8,230 bases of DNA from a bacterium (GCA_030607655.1 JAUWJN010000091.1:1-8230), one strand, 5' to 3'; numbered from the stretch's first letter, positions 1 through 6,747 are shown. Translations and numbers: made by a program. Notes: generated by a model not told the origin, from the letters alone.

Positions 1-1079
1 GCCGCGCCGGTGGGAGATGAATATTGACCTGGCCCCCGGAGCATCCGCGAGCCGTAGAACTCTTGCCCATTGTACTTCACACCCCATAGGGTTCTGCGTC
101 CCGCCTGCCCGGGCTTGGTGGGGTACTGCAGAGAGGCCAGAAAAAGTTCAATGCCCAAATCCACAGCAGACCCGTACATCGGGCGCACCTTGGAACCGCA
201 TACCCAGCCTTCAGGCTCCTGAAGACCTGTCAAGGGATTGTAACGGGCAAGTTGAATGCTAACAAATACAGTTGCCGACTGCTGGGTAGCACTTCCTTCA
301 GTGCCCCGCCACAATGCCCAGGGCTGGCCGTTGAAAGCCACTAACCCACAGGTGATAGTTCGGTGCAACTTCACTGGCTCACTCATTGCCGCGGTCTTGA
401 GGTCATAGCTAGTCAGCATCTGCACTGGGTTGTAAGACGCGACGTTTGTATATTCGCTGACCCAGGTGACCCACAGGGCGTCCTTAATGACGACTGCATC
501 AAGGTCCGTACGCGACAATGCCTCCTCCGCCGGTAGTACGAGCTTAGTGGAGTGAACTTCCAAGGTTTCAGGATTTATCTGGGATACATATATGGCCCCT
601 TCATAACACTCCACAACCAATAACTCGTCTTTGTAGGCGGCGATGGCGGGGTGAGCGGTATCTCCGGGGAAAGTTGGTACGTGCCGCGAGGGCCACCGGA
701 GTAGGTCCTCCCATTCTCGCGGCTGCCAAGGCCCCGTGGCAACCTGGAGAGTCTGGCTTTCGCCTATCACTCTAAAGGCGTCACCTTCCGGGCCCGGCTC
801 CAACGCCTGCACTTTCAAAATGTACTCTGTCTCCGGGACCAAATCAACGAGGGTAAACGGCCCCTGGCGCACGGGAGAAGTAGTATGCTGCTGGGCTTCC
901 ACGGCCTCGCTGTACACAATCCGGTAGGCCGAGGCTTGCCCCTGCCAATCTACTTGCAGGTGAGTAGGGGCGCTCGCCAGCAGGCGCACATTCTCGACCG
1001 ACGCTGCCTGGGCCGCGCCGCAGCTCACTAAGGCAACCAGTAGTATCAGGATAATCGAAGCGGCGTGGGGGACACGCAT
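1..1079 (-). CDS. Exported FN3-domain protein with probable beta-propeller, C-terminus off the left edge
   Basis: An open frame of 359 codons starts at the ATG at 1079 and runs leftward off the window without a stop. An AGGAGG ribosome binding site lies at 1095-1090, ten bases before the start. Residues 1-25 form a signal peptide (hydrophobic IILILLVALVS, then GAAQA). LVSC at 17-20 could be a lipobox, so a lipoprotein is possible, but signal peptidase I cleavage after AQA fits equally well. Residues about 28-115 read as a fibronectin type III domain: HLQVDW and YRIVYSE strands, then LVDLVPETEYILKVQAL. From about 140 onward there are roughly 45-55-residue units with hydrophobic strands and aromatic residues (AAYKDELLVVECY, VVIKDALWVTWVSE, VAFNGQPWALWRG), which suggests propeller blades. 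The substrate is unknown. Seen: frame, start, signal peptide. Inferred: the fold and a cell-surface or periplasmic role. Confidence 0.85.
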   Translation of the reverse strand, partial: MRVPHAASIILILLVALVSCGAAQAASVENVRLLASAPTHLQVDWQGQASAYRIVYSEAVEAQQHTTSPVRQGPFTLVDLVPETEYILKVQALEPGPEGDAFRVIGESQTLQVATGPWQPREWEDLLRWPSRHVPTFPGDTAHPAIAAYKDELLVVECYEGAIYVSQINPETLEVHSTKLVLPAEEALSRTDLDAVVIKDALWVTWVSEYTNVASYNPVQMLTSYDLKTAAMSEPVKLHRTITCGLVAFNGQPWALWRGTEGSATQQSATVFVSIQLARYNPLTGLQEPEGWVCGSKVRPMYGSAVDLGIELFLASLQYPTKPGQAGRRTLWGVKYNGQEFYGSRMLRGPGQYSSPTGA

Positions 1080-1222
1080 AACCTGCTCGCCTCCTGGAAT
1101 TCAGGGTGGGGCTATATATAGTAGACGCCATTGCTATGAGATAGTTCCTGACCTGGCGGATAAGTCCTTCACTGACGAAAACGGTCTTGGCATAGTTATG
1201 GGCAAGTTATTGGGAAAGACCC

Positions 1223-1251
1223 TTGACAACAATGAACTTAATATGTATACT
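1223..1251 (+). promoter_or_regulatory. Near-consensus sigma70 promoter for the YjbH-like gene
   Basis: A perfect -35 TTGACA at 1223-1228 is followed by exactly 17 bases and a -10 TATACT at 1246-1251 (one mismatch to TATAAT). Transcription would start near 1258, giving a leader of about 49 bases before the ATG at 1307. The hexamers and spacing are seen directly; activity is inferred. Because the promoter lies inside a longer possible reading frame beginning at TTG 1223, it also argues for the downstream start. Confidence 0.85.
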
Positions 1252-1291
1252 AGCTAGTGAGGCTATTGCCAACCGTACCATACTAACCGAT

Positions 1292-1297
1292 AAGGAG
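1292..1297 (+). promoter_or_regulatory. Ribosome binding site fixing the start of the YjbH-like gene
   Basis: AAGGAG at 1292-1297 stands nine bases before the ATG at 1307. The in-frame upstream TTG and ATG codons (from 1223) overlap the promoter, and this site supports 1307 as the true start. Confidence 0.8.
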
Positions 1298-1306
1298 TTG
1301 AGGACG

Positions 1307-2047
1307 ATGCGCAGGATTACAATAGCGGTTGCAGTGATGGTGGTAGTAGCGAGTCTGAGCACAGTGTGTTTGGCTCAAGGGGTATTCTACGGAATGTGGG
1401 AGGAGCCAGCGCCCGAGCGGGGACCAGTGCCCTCATGGTATGGCTCTACCGGGCTAATTGTAACCCCCACAGCTCTAATATGTCCGCCCCATCAAGTTCA
1501 GGGCTACGTGCACCAGATGGAGTTCGATATGAAGAACCAGACCATATACGGGGCGAATGTTGGCCTCACACCGAACCTGGAGGTGGGAGTGACCCGCATC
1601 AATAATATTCAGTCCCGTGACCCCGGTCCGATAACTTATGTTGATGAGACCATAATGAACGTCAAGTACCGGGTGGATGTGGGAAGGTGGTTCAATAATC
1701 CCCTGGCTCCCGAGGTGGCGCTAGGAGTGTGGGATTGGGCCAATGACCTCAACCGGGCTTATTACCTGGTGATGAGTAAGCAAGTGCCGCTGGCGGAGGA
1801 GACCATGGACCGCCAGATGAACTTGCATCTGGGCATCGGCAATACTGACCGCGACTCCGGGCCACTGGATGGAATATTCCTCGGCGTAGAGTTGGTGCCC
1901 ATGAAGAATGGCCTACTCCAGCTAGAATATGACGGTGACGACCTCAATGGCGCCCTGCGCTATTATGTAGCGCCTTGGGTCTCGCTGGATATGGGTATCG
2001 TCAGCGACGATTTCGGCTGGGGAGCAAGCGTCAACACCAATTTCTAG
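1307..2047 (+). CDS. Small YjbH-like outer-membrane beta-barrel protein
   Basis: A 246-residue protein. Residues 1-23 are a signal peptide (RR, a long hydrophobic run, then CLA before Gln24). Just inside the mature part, PSWYGSTGLIVTPTA (42-56) matches the family signature of YjbH-type exopolysaccharide-associated outer-membrane proteins (a GxxGLIxxPTA-like motif). The remainder alternates amphipathic strands (YGANVGLTPNLEVGVTRI, MNLHLGIGN, GIFLGVELVPM, LLQLEYDGDDLNGALRYYVAPWVSLDMGI) and ends in Phe, as outer-membrane barrel proteins commonly do. Enterobacterial YjbH is far longer (about 700 residues), so this is a minimal single-barrel version. No capsule or polysaccharide synthesis genes lie beside it. 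It has its own promoter and terminator, so it is probably monocistronic and well expressed. The start was chosen from the signal peptide and the AAGGAG site. The function (porin, adhesion or polysaccharide export) is not determined; family assignment is likely, role is inferred. Confidence 0.85.
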   Translation: MRRITIAVAVMVVVASLSTVCLAQGVFYGMWEEPAPERGPVPSWYGSTGLIVTPTALICPPHQVQGYVHQMEFDMKNQTIYGANVGLTPNLEVGVTRINNIQSRDPGPITYVDETIMNVKYRVDVGRWFNNPLAPEVALGVWDWANDLNRAYYLVMSKQVPLAEETMDRQMNLHLGIGNTDRDSGPLDGIFLGVELVPMKNGLLQLEYDGDDLNGALRYYVAPWVSLDMGIVSDDFGWGASVNTNF

Positions 2048-2158
2048 GGCGTAGTTGCCCCAGCAGCAAGCCGCGTCTGGACAGCAGGCCCCAGGCAATA
2101 GGTCTGTGGCCAATTGATGGTAGGCCCGTGCTGGTGGGGAGTGGGTAACTAGGACAGT

Positions 2159-2189
2159 AAAGCCCGTCGCTAGCAGGGCGGGCTTTTTT
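2159..2189 (+). terminator. Intrinsic terminator after the YjbH-like gene
   Basis: AAAGCCCG (2159-2166) pairs with CGGGCTTT (2179-2186), and the stem extends by a T-G and a C-G pair to ten base pairs. The run TTTTTT at 2184-2189 overlaps the stem end. It lies about 110 bases after the stop at 2047. On the opposite strand the same hairpin is followed by TTTACT only, so it may act weakly for the convergent isomerase gene ending at 2220. Confidence 0.9.
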
Positions 2190-2219
2190 GTCTGCCAATA
2201 GCGACTTCGGAATTAGGGC

Positions 2220-3098
2220 TCAGAAGGCTCCCAGGTCCCGCAGTATATTGTCTATATTCTCCAGGCAGATGCGGCTGGCGCCCTCAGCATTGGCCGAGAA
2301 GGCCGCCCCCCCGGGCCGATTGAGCAGCGCGGTGTCCAACTCGGCGCTGGGTCGCCAGTGCGTCTCCAGGGAGCAGGCCCCTTCATAGTCCATATCAAGT
2401 AGCGCTTGGAACTGGCCCGGATAATCAATTATCCCTTCGCCGATAGGCACACATCGGGCCCCTTCGGGATGTTCCGGGTCCTTGACCGCATCTTTAAGAT
2501 GCACGTGAATCAGCCAGGGCTTCATCCGCTCCCAGGCGTCGGGGAACGGCATCTCACCCTCCTCCGCAAAGACCTCATTGGCCGGGTCCCAGATCGCCCG
2601 CAGCCGGGGGTGATTGATGGCCTCATAGAGCTGCGTGGCCTCGCGGGCGGTGGCAATATGAGTGGAAGCCTCGTTCTCAATGCCGATGTAGATATCTTCC
2701 TGCTCGCAGATGCGCAGCGGCTCCTGATAGGCATCTATCAACTGCTGCCAGATGTCCTTAGCCGGGCCGGTTTTCCAGAAGGTAAAGCCGCGGATAATCT
2801 GACAATCCCACATATGGGCCACCTCGGCAAACCGACGCAGATACGCCAGGTGGGTGTTATACTGCTCTTCATCTCCCAAATCGCATTTCAGAAAGGGAGA
2901 AGCGATAGAACATATCGCCATGCCGGAGTCGTCGGCCAGTTGCTTGATTATCTGGCAATCTTCATCGGTTAGCTCCTGGGGCGGCTTGTCCCAGACTGAG
3001 CGCGGCTCCAAGGCAGTAACCCCATATTCTCCGGCCACCTGCACCACCCGCTCAAAATCCTGCGAAATCTCGTCAGTTATGACGCTGAGCTTAAACAT
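2220..3098 (-). CDS. Sugar phosphate isomerase/epimerase family protein (xylose isomerase-like TIM barrel)
   Basis: A 292-residue protein starting MFKLSVITDEISQDF, typical for the AP-endonuclease-2/xylose isomerase-like superfamily, whose members isomerise or epimerise sugars using a divalent metal. Candidate metal ligands appear in the usual order: Glu141 (IGIENEA), Asp171 (AIWDPANE), His200 (IHVHLKDA) and Glu245 (CSLETHW). FTFWK and VPIGEGIIDYPGQF are also typical of the family. There is no signal peptide, so it is cytoplasmic. The frame is open to 3143 (adding 15 codons), but the extension coincides with a DNA element shared with the hydrolase gene upstream. ATG 3098 is preceded by a weak GGTGGTGA site and begins with the expected first strand. 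Substrate cannot be told from sequence. The neighbouring glycosidase suggests a sugar released from an oligosaccharide. Other possibilities are a hydroxypyruvate isomerase-like or inosose-dehydratase-like enzyme. Confidence 0.88.
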   Translation of the reverse strand: MFKLSVITDEISQDFERVVQVAGEYGVTALEPRSVWDKPPQELTDEDCQIIKQLADDSGMAICSIASPFLKCDLGDEEQYNTHLAYLRRFAEVAHMWDCQIIRGFTFWKTGPAKDIWQQLIDAYQEPLRICEQEDIYIGIENEASTHIATAREATQLYEAINHPRLRAIWDPANEVFAEEGEMPFPDAWERMKPWLIHVHLKDAVKDPEHPEGARCVPIGEGIIDYPGQFQALLDMDYEGACSLETHWRPSAELDTALLNRPGGAAFSANAEGASRICLENIDNILRDLGAF

Positions 3099-3100
3099 CG

Positions 3101-3128
3101 TTGTCACCACCATATGCGAAGTGATATT
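3101..3128 (-). promoter_or_regulatory. Copy 1 of a 28-nt element shared with the hydrolase gene
   Basis: On the minus strand this begins AATATCACTTCGCAT (15 bases, 3128-3114) and continues with ATGGTGGTGACAA up to the base pair before the isomerase start. The first 15 bases are identical to 5669-5655 and the next 13 match at nine positions. The position just upstream of the start of two sugar-related genes suggests an operator or leader element; function is inferred. Confidence 0.55.
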
Positions 3129-3148
3129 ACTATTTGGATACACTTCGC
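3116..3148. repeat. 8-bp perfect inverted repeat upstream of the isomerase gene
   Basis: GCGAAGTG at 3116-3123 and CACTTCGC at 3141-3148 are perfect reverse complements separated by 17 bases. The left arm is part of the shared upstream element. The half-site centres lie 25 bp apart, so this could be a paired binding site for a regulator, or a hairpin in the leader. It is seen directly; the role is inferred. Confidence 0.55.
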
Positions 3149-3238
3149 CACGACCGGGTAGTTTTCCTCTGAGAGACTGCTGCAGAAGGTAATTACGGGT
3201 GGCTGGCGAGAATAGATTGGGTAATTTTTTCTTCTCGC

Positions 3239-3330
3239 GTAGCGCAGGTTCTTAACCTGCGCTACAGGCGAGGTTGGAGAACCTCGCCTGCGCGGGAGAA
3301 CTCCGGTCGGGGCAAGGGTGCCCCTCCCAC
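3239..3330. repeat. Cluster of three consecutive GC-rich hairpins (palindromic repeat element)
   Basis: Module 1: GTAGCGCAGGTT (3239-3250) pairs perfectly with AACCTGCGCTAC (3254-3265) over a 3-base loop. Module 2: AGGCGAGGTT (3266-3275) pairs perfectly with AACCTCGCCT (3280-3289) over the loop GGAG. Module 3: GGGGCA (3309-3314) pairs with TGCCCC (3319-3324) over AGGG, enclosed by GGGAG (3294-3298) and CTCCC (3324-3328), which compete for one base. Modules 1 and 2 share an AGGTT...AACCT core. No T-run follows on the minus strand, so it is not a classical terminator for the hydrolase gene. It resembles dispersed intergenic palindromes of the REP/BIME kind, and may protect or stabilise the 3' end of the hydrolase mRNA. 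Confidence 0.75.
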
Positions 3331-3377
3331 GAGTTTCGCAACAGTCTCCTGAGTATATTGGCAGTCCAGATGGTTGG

Positions 3378-5621
3378 CTAATAGGGTTTGATGGTAAGAG
3401 TTTGACCGGGTTCAGTTTTGATTGGCAGCACCGCTCCACTGAGTACCTGGCAGGTGTCGTCACTATCGGTCATAACTTGAACAGACTGGTCGGGCCACGG
3501 GTTAGCCAGACGCAGAGTCTGACCGGCCTCACTGTGAACGGTGACAGTACCGCACCGGCTGCCGTTCATCTCAGCGGAGCAGAGAAAGGCACCCTCGGCG
3601 CGAATGCTCTGGAAGGATACATCCGGCCAGTTCGCCGGCAGGGCCGGGAAGCTGTGCAACACCCCGCCTCGAGTATGTAAGAGCATCTCCAGCAACGCAG
3701 CCGCCGCGCCCAGCGCAGCTTCGATCTGCATTATCGTGCCCCGGCCGCCCATAACAGTGAAGCCGGGGAAAGCAGTATCGTGGAGGCTGGCATAGCCCTG
3801 ATTCATAAAGACGCGCCGGTAGATTTGCAATAAGAGCTCGGCCATTCCCCCATTACCTGTGCGGGCAAAGAGAATAGCGGCCCACGGCACACACCACCCC
3901 GACCATGCCCCCATCCCCCGCAAGGTCAGGTTGCCTAACGACTCGCGCACCAAATGCTCATGCTGGCCCCCAGCACCATAGCCCAGGGTATCAAAGGGGT
4001 AGATTCCGGCTAGGTGGGAGTGGTGCCGATGGCTTTCGTTGAGCGGCTGGTCCGCCCAGAGATATATCTGTCCGCCCTCGGGATCGGTGCTGGCGGCGGG
4101 CAGGCGGCGGTCCACATCTTGCCAGTACTCACGCTCGGCTTCGTCTACTTCCAGCAGTTCAGAGGCCTGTGTGAGTGCGCGGCAGAGAAAATGGATGGCG
4201 GCTAATTGGTAGCTCGCGTTGGCGCCCCAGGCCGAGCTTTCAGAGCCGCCAAACTCGGGCGATACGCCAAGGGGCAAGTGCCAGTGTCCACCGGTGTCTT
4301 CGAGCATTGCCTGATACACCCGCATTGCCGCCTTGAGGAACGGGTAGGCGATCTCGCGCAGGAAATCCAGGTCTGCGGTGTGCCGGTAGTAGAGCCAGAG
4401 CAGTTGGCCGGTCCAGGCCGTGCTGGCGTGGTCTACGGTGCCGGTCCAGAAGCCGCCCATGCAGGTGCAGCGATCGTCCACGGCATGGGGCAGTTGGAGT
4501 CCGTCCTCAATGCCGGTAAACCGAGTGGCATATTCACGCAGTTTAGGCTGCCAGCGGTCCAGCAACTGGACGAGGGGCATAAGTGTCTCGGGGTGGTTGG
4601 CTGCCAAGGCTGGCCAATAGCACTCCTGGACATTGACATTGAAGTGGTAGTCCCCACCCCAGGGCGGCATATGATACTCCTCGATCCAGGGACCTTGTAG
4701 TGTCGCGGCGGGGCTGCCCGGCGGTGAGAGACCAGCGAGCTTATAAATACCCAGATAGTAAAGCAGCTCCAACTCACGGTCAGGAAGGTTAATGGCAGCG
4801 GTTCGATCCCACCAATCACGCCACCAGGCAGCAGTTTGCCGAGCCAAATGCTGGTAGCCAGTCTGCGCCGCCTTGGTGAGGATTTCCCGGGCGTTCTGAA
4901 TCGCTTGTTGCGGTGTGTCGCCGTACACGCTGGTGATAAAGATTTCCGCATTCTGCTGGGTTCCCGCGCGCAGGCAACCGACACACATAGCCGGCTCGCC
5001 CGGACATTCCTGAACCCAGCCTGCGAAGCCGTCCTCATCAAATAGTTGGCACTCGGGAAACCCATATTGCTGGAAATGCTCAATGACCTCCGGGTATTGG
5101 GGAGGGCATAGAATAGTATTGACATCACCGCTCTCGATCCCTGACACCGAAATAGCAAGCACCGGCTGGTTAGGAACGATAACAGCCTGCAGTTCACCCT
5201 CACCAGCGACACCTGACAGCTCAATCTCTGCCTGGCCGTCCAACATATCGAGGCCACCGGCGATGACTTCCATATCGGGAGGAAGTCCCACGTCCACGCG
5301 GCCCATCGGCAAGCGAGTAGGCCGCGGCGGGTCCTCAGGGCCGCTGAGGTTGGAAGCTTCGAAAACTTGGCGCATTCGTGTCTCGTTGCCGGCTTGCAGC
5401 CACCGCTTGAGATTCTCGTAGGTGGCCTCCTCCGAGAAAGCCATGCCCCCGCGGTGATCCCAGTAGTCGGCCCGGTTGATGGTAATACGTAACTGCTGGC
5501 CTCCACCCCACAGCAAGGCCCCCAAAGTGCCATTGCTCAAGGGGATACCGTTATGTGTCTCCTCGGCGGGGAAGTCCCAGTTGAGACGGTTAGAGAGAAA
5601 AACATGCTTGCCTTGATTCAT
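3378..5621 (-). CDS. GH95-like glycoside hydrolase (alpha-L-fucosidase/galactosidase family fold), cytoplasmic
   Basis: A 747-residue protein with the three-part GH95 plan: an N-terminal beta domain (1 to about 265) opening with IPLSNGTLGALLWGG (cf. the family's LPIGNGRLGAMVFGG), an (alpha/alpha)6 barrel (about 270-620) and a C-terminal beta domain. GH95 enzymes invert glycosidic bonds, classically alpha-1,2-fucose. Asn328 and Asn330 in YHFNVNVQECYWPA match the catalytic Asn-x-Asn pair. Glu456 in GVSPEFGG matches the general acid. HRHHSHLAGIYPFDTLG (from 531) matches the family's HRHxSHLxGLYPG block. In MQIEAALGAAAALLEMLL the usual Asp of QIDGNFG is replaced by Glu634 (GAA codon, 3722-3720). 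There is no signal peptide, so the enzyme is probably cytoplasmic. The frame stays open to a TTG at 5684; ATG 5621 fits the domain start, but its AAAGG site lies 14 bases away, so the start is uncertain. The substrate is unknown, and a different but related unclassified GH family is possible. Confidence 0.8.
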   Translation of the reverse strand: MNQGKHVFLSNRLNWDFPAEETHNGIPLSNGTLGALLWGGGQQLRITINRADYWDHRGGMAFSEEATYENLKRWLQAGNETRMRQVFEASNLSGPEDPPRPTRLPMGRVDVGLPPDMEVIAGGLDMLDGQAEIELSGVAGEGELQAVIVPNQPVLAISVSGIESGDVNTILCPPQYPEVIEHFQQYGFPECQLFDEDGFAGWVQECPGEPAMCVGCLRAGTQQNAEIFITSVYGDTPQQAIQNAREILTKAAQTGYQHLARQTAAWWRDWWDRTAAINLPDRELELLYYLGIYKLAGLSPPGSPAATLQGPWIEEYHMPPWGGDYHFNVNVQECYWPALAANHPETLMPLVQLLDRWQPKLREYATRFTGIEDGLQLPHAVDDRCTCMGGFWTGTVDHASTAWTGQLLWLYYRHTADLDFLREIAYPFLKAAMRVYQAMLEDTGGHWHLPLGVSPEFGGSESSAWGANASYQLAAIHFLCRALTQASELLEVDEAEREYWQDVDRRLPAASTDPEGGQIYLWADQPLNESHRHHSHLAGIYPFDTLGYGAGGQHEHLVRESLGNLTLRGMGAWSGWCVPWAAILFARTGNGGMAELLLQIYRRVFMNQGYASLHDTAFPGFTVMGGRGTIMQIEAALGAAAALLEMLLHTRGGVLHSFPALPANWPDVSFQSIRAEGAFLCSAEMNGSRCGTVTVHSEAGQTLRLANPWPDQSVQVMTDSDDTCQVLSGAVLPIKTEPGQTLTIKPY

Positions 5622-5641
5622 ATTGTCAGTTTCAACCTTTC

Positions 5642-5669
5642 TTGTCGCCGCGACATGCGAAGTGATATT
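5642..5669 (-). promoter_or_regulatory. Copy 2 of the 28-nt shared upstream element
   Basis: On the minus strand AATATCACTTCGCAT (5669-5655) is identical to 3128-3114, followed by GTCGCGGCGACAA, which matches copy 1 at nine of 13 positions. It lies 20 bases before the hydrolase ATG at 5621. The second arm of the 8-bp inverted repeat seen beside copy 1 is absent here, but TGTCG/CGACA (5644-5648 and 5652-5656 region) makes a short local near-palindrome. Likely a common regulatory site. Confidence 0.55.
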
Positions 5670-5703
5670 CTTCTGAGTAGACAAATTTCTCTAAAGATGA
5701 AGA

Positions 5704-5738
5704 TGATTCCTTCAGAGATTATTGGTGGGAAGGAATCA
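5704..5738. repeat. 10-bp inverted repeat in the divergent hydrolase/CBM9 spacer
   Basis: TGATTCCTTC (5704-5713) and GAAGGAATCA (5729-5738) are perfect reverse complements around a 15-base spacer. The site sits between the divergent starts at 5621 and 5849, a position expected for an operator controlling both genes, or for a hairpin in one leader. I found no convincing -35/-10 pair in this spacer on either strand. Confidence 0.6.
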
Positions 5739-5835
5739 AGGTGTTCATCAAAGAATGTAACAAGACTGAGAGCCAACATGGGAAATGCCGACCCAAAGGT
5801 TCCCCGACTGCTTTGCAGAGAAGTACATACCGACA

Positions 5836-5841
5836 GGGAGG
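5836..5841 (+). promoter_or_regulatory. Ribosome binding site fixing the start of the CBM9-like gene
   Basis: GGGAGG at 5836-5841 is seven bases before ATG 5849. The frame could be extended upstream to a GTG at 5741, but the extra 36 codons encode a polar, cysteine-containing stretch that would bury the signal peptide, so 5849 is preferred. Confidence 0.85.
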
Positions 5842-5848
5842 TATCAAT

Positions 5849-6724
5849 ATGTGTAATTTGCGTACCGCCGGTGTAATCTGTGTTGTTGCCTGCTTGCTCC
5901 TGGCTTCGGAAGCTGCGGCTGGTCTATGGCCCCGCGGCTTGCGGGCGTACCTGGGCTCTACCCCTAACCTGGATGGTGTGATTACTCCAGGCGAATACGA
6001 CGATGCCACGCGCTTCACCGGCACTAAACATTGGACCCACACTTTCACCCCCACGACCGACAACCAGGATCTCTCGCTGGTAGGGTATGTGAAGCATGAC
6101 GGCGAACGGCTGTACTTCGCCTTCGAGGTGACCGACGATATTCTCTATGGCATTGATGTCCCCCGATGGCTGCCGGAGAAGTATCCCCACGCGCATGAAC
6201 TGACCAGGCAGGGCTTCCCCTGGTTTGGCGACGAGATGGAACTGTTGATCGGCGCGGACAACACCTATCCCCGTGGCGAGGAATGTGCGGGCGACGGGAC
6301 CTCCTGGCAAATGGTCTGCAACCTTACCAAGTCGCGCCTGGGCGGCGTGGGCGTGGGTGGACTGCTGGAGGGTGAACCGCGCAGCGAGCTTTATGCCTGG
6401 AACAACTACCAGCGCTGGATACTTACTGGCGCGCAGCAGGCGGTAGCCGAGGTCAAACCCGGGGGTAAGGGCTACATTATCGAGTGGGCGGTAAGTTTCA
6501 ACCCGTGCCTGGAGGTAGCACCTGGTAAGTTCTACTCTCTGGAGATGGGCGATGTGAAGATGGGGCTGAACATCGCCCTGGGGGATTTGGACACCCCGGA
6601 GGTCGGGGAAGGCAACTTCGCCAACTTCCACCACGAGGATTGGTTTGCCGGCCGGCCAAACACCCGCACCAAGCGCCGCGACTGGGGAAGTCTATGGATG
6701 ATGGCCGGCCCTAAGCCAGAGTAG
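5849..6724 (+). CDS. Exported carbohydrate-binding protein, CBM9-like domain
   Basis: A 291-residue protein. Residues 1-24 are a signal peptide (AGVICVVACLLLASEAAA, cut before Gly25). VVAC at 12-15 resembles a lipobox but lies inside the hydrophobic core, so signal peptidase I cleavage is favoured. The rest follows the order of family 9 carbohydrate-binding-like domains: LDGVITPGEYDDA (41-53), LYFAFEVTDDILYGID (88-103), GDEMELLIGADN (127-138), GYIIEWAVSF (208-217), MGLNIALGDLD (238-248) and a final RRDWGSLWM (276-284). Such domains bind glycan ends or sugars and are usually attached to enzymes; here the domain stands alone, so the protein probably binds or presents sugar at the cell surface or periplasm. 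It is divergent from the GH95-like gene, which suggests a joint role in one sugar's use. No catalytic residues are recognised. The family call is fairly sure; the ligand is unknown. Confidence 0.85.
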   Translation: MCNLRTAGVICVVACLLLASEAAAGLWPRGLRAYLGSTPNLDGVITPGEYDDATRFTGTKHWTHTFTPTTDNQDLSLVGYVKHDGERLYFAFEVTDDILYGIDVPRWLPEKYPHAHELTRQGFPWFGDEMELLIGADNTYPRGEECAGDGTSWQMVCNLTKSRLGGVGVGGLLEGEPRSELYAWNNYQRWILTGAQQAVAEVKPGGKGYIIEWAVSFNPCLEVAPGKFYSLEMGDVKMGLNIALGDLDTPEVGEGNFANFHHEDWFAGRPNTRTKRRDWGSLWMMAGPKPE

Positions 6725-6747
6725 CAGGCTCCTCTCGGCGGGGCCTG
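6725..6747 (+). terminator. Hairpin directly after the CBM9-like stop codon, no T-run
   Basis: CAGGCTCC (6725-6732) pairs with GGGGCCTG (6740-6747) including one T-G wobble, with a 7-base loop. It begins one base after the TAG stop. The following bases are ATTACCC, so it lacks the T-tract of an intrinsic terminator. It may be an mRNA-end stabiliser or an inefficient terminator. Confidence 0.4.

Noticed and set aside
1111..1125. TATATATAG block as a leftward promoter for the 1-1079 gene
   Set aside because: The -10-like sequence is present, but no acceptable -35 is found at 16-18 bases, so it was not listed as a feature.
844..1131. A 95-residue minus-strand open frame
   Set aside because: It is in a different frame from the 1-1079 gene, which has an AGGAGG site, a signal peptide and an FN3 pattern.
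3239..3290. The palindromes read as a CRISPR array or as an intrinsic terminator
   Set aside because: There are no regular direct repeats with unique spacers, and no T-run follows the stems on the minus strand.
3104..3463. A 119-residue minus-strand open frame across the hairpin cluster
   Set aside because: It reads through palindromic repeats and the 3' end of the hydrolase gene, without a ribosome binding site or plausible protein pattern.
4206..4700. A 164-residue plus-strand open frame
   Set aside because: It lies wholly antisense inside the GH95-like gene and shows no domain or signal; it is a product of high GC.
4433..5533. A 366-residue minus-strand open frame
   Set aside because: It overlaps the GH95-like gene in another frame, has low-complexity Arg/Ser/Pro-rich composition and no recognisable motif, while the GH95 frame has conserved catalytic blocks throughout.
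5924..6634. A 236-residue minus-strand open frame opposite the CBM9-like gene
   Set aside because: It is a shadow of the plus-strand gene, which has a good ribosome binding site, signal peptide and family motifs.
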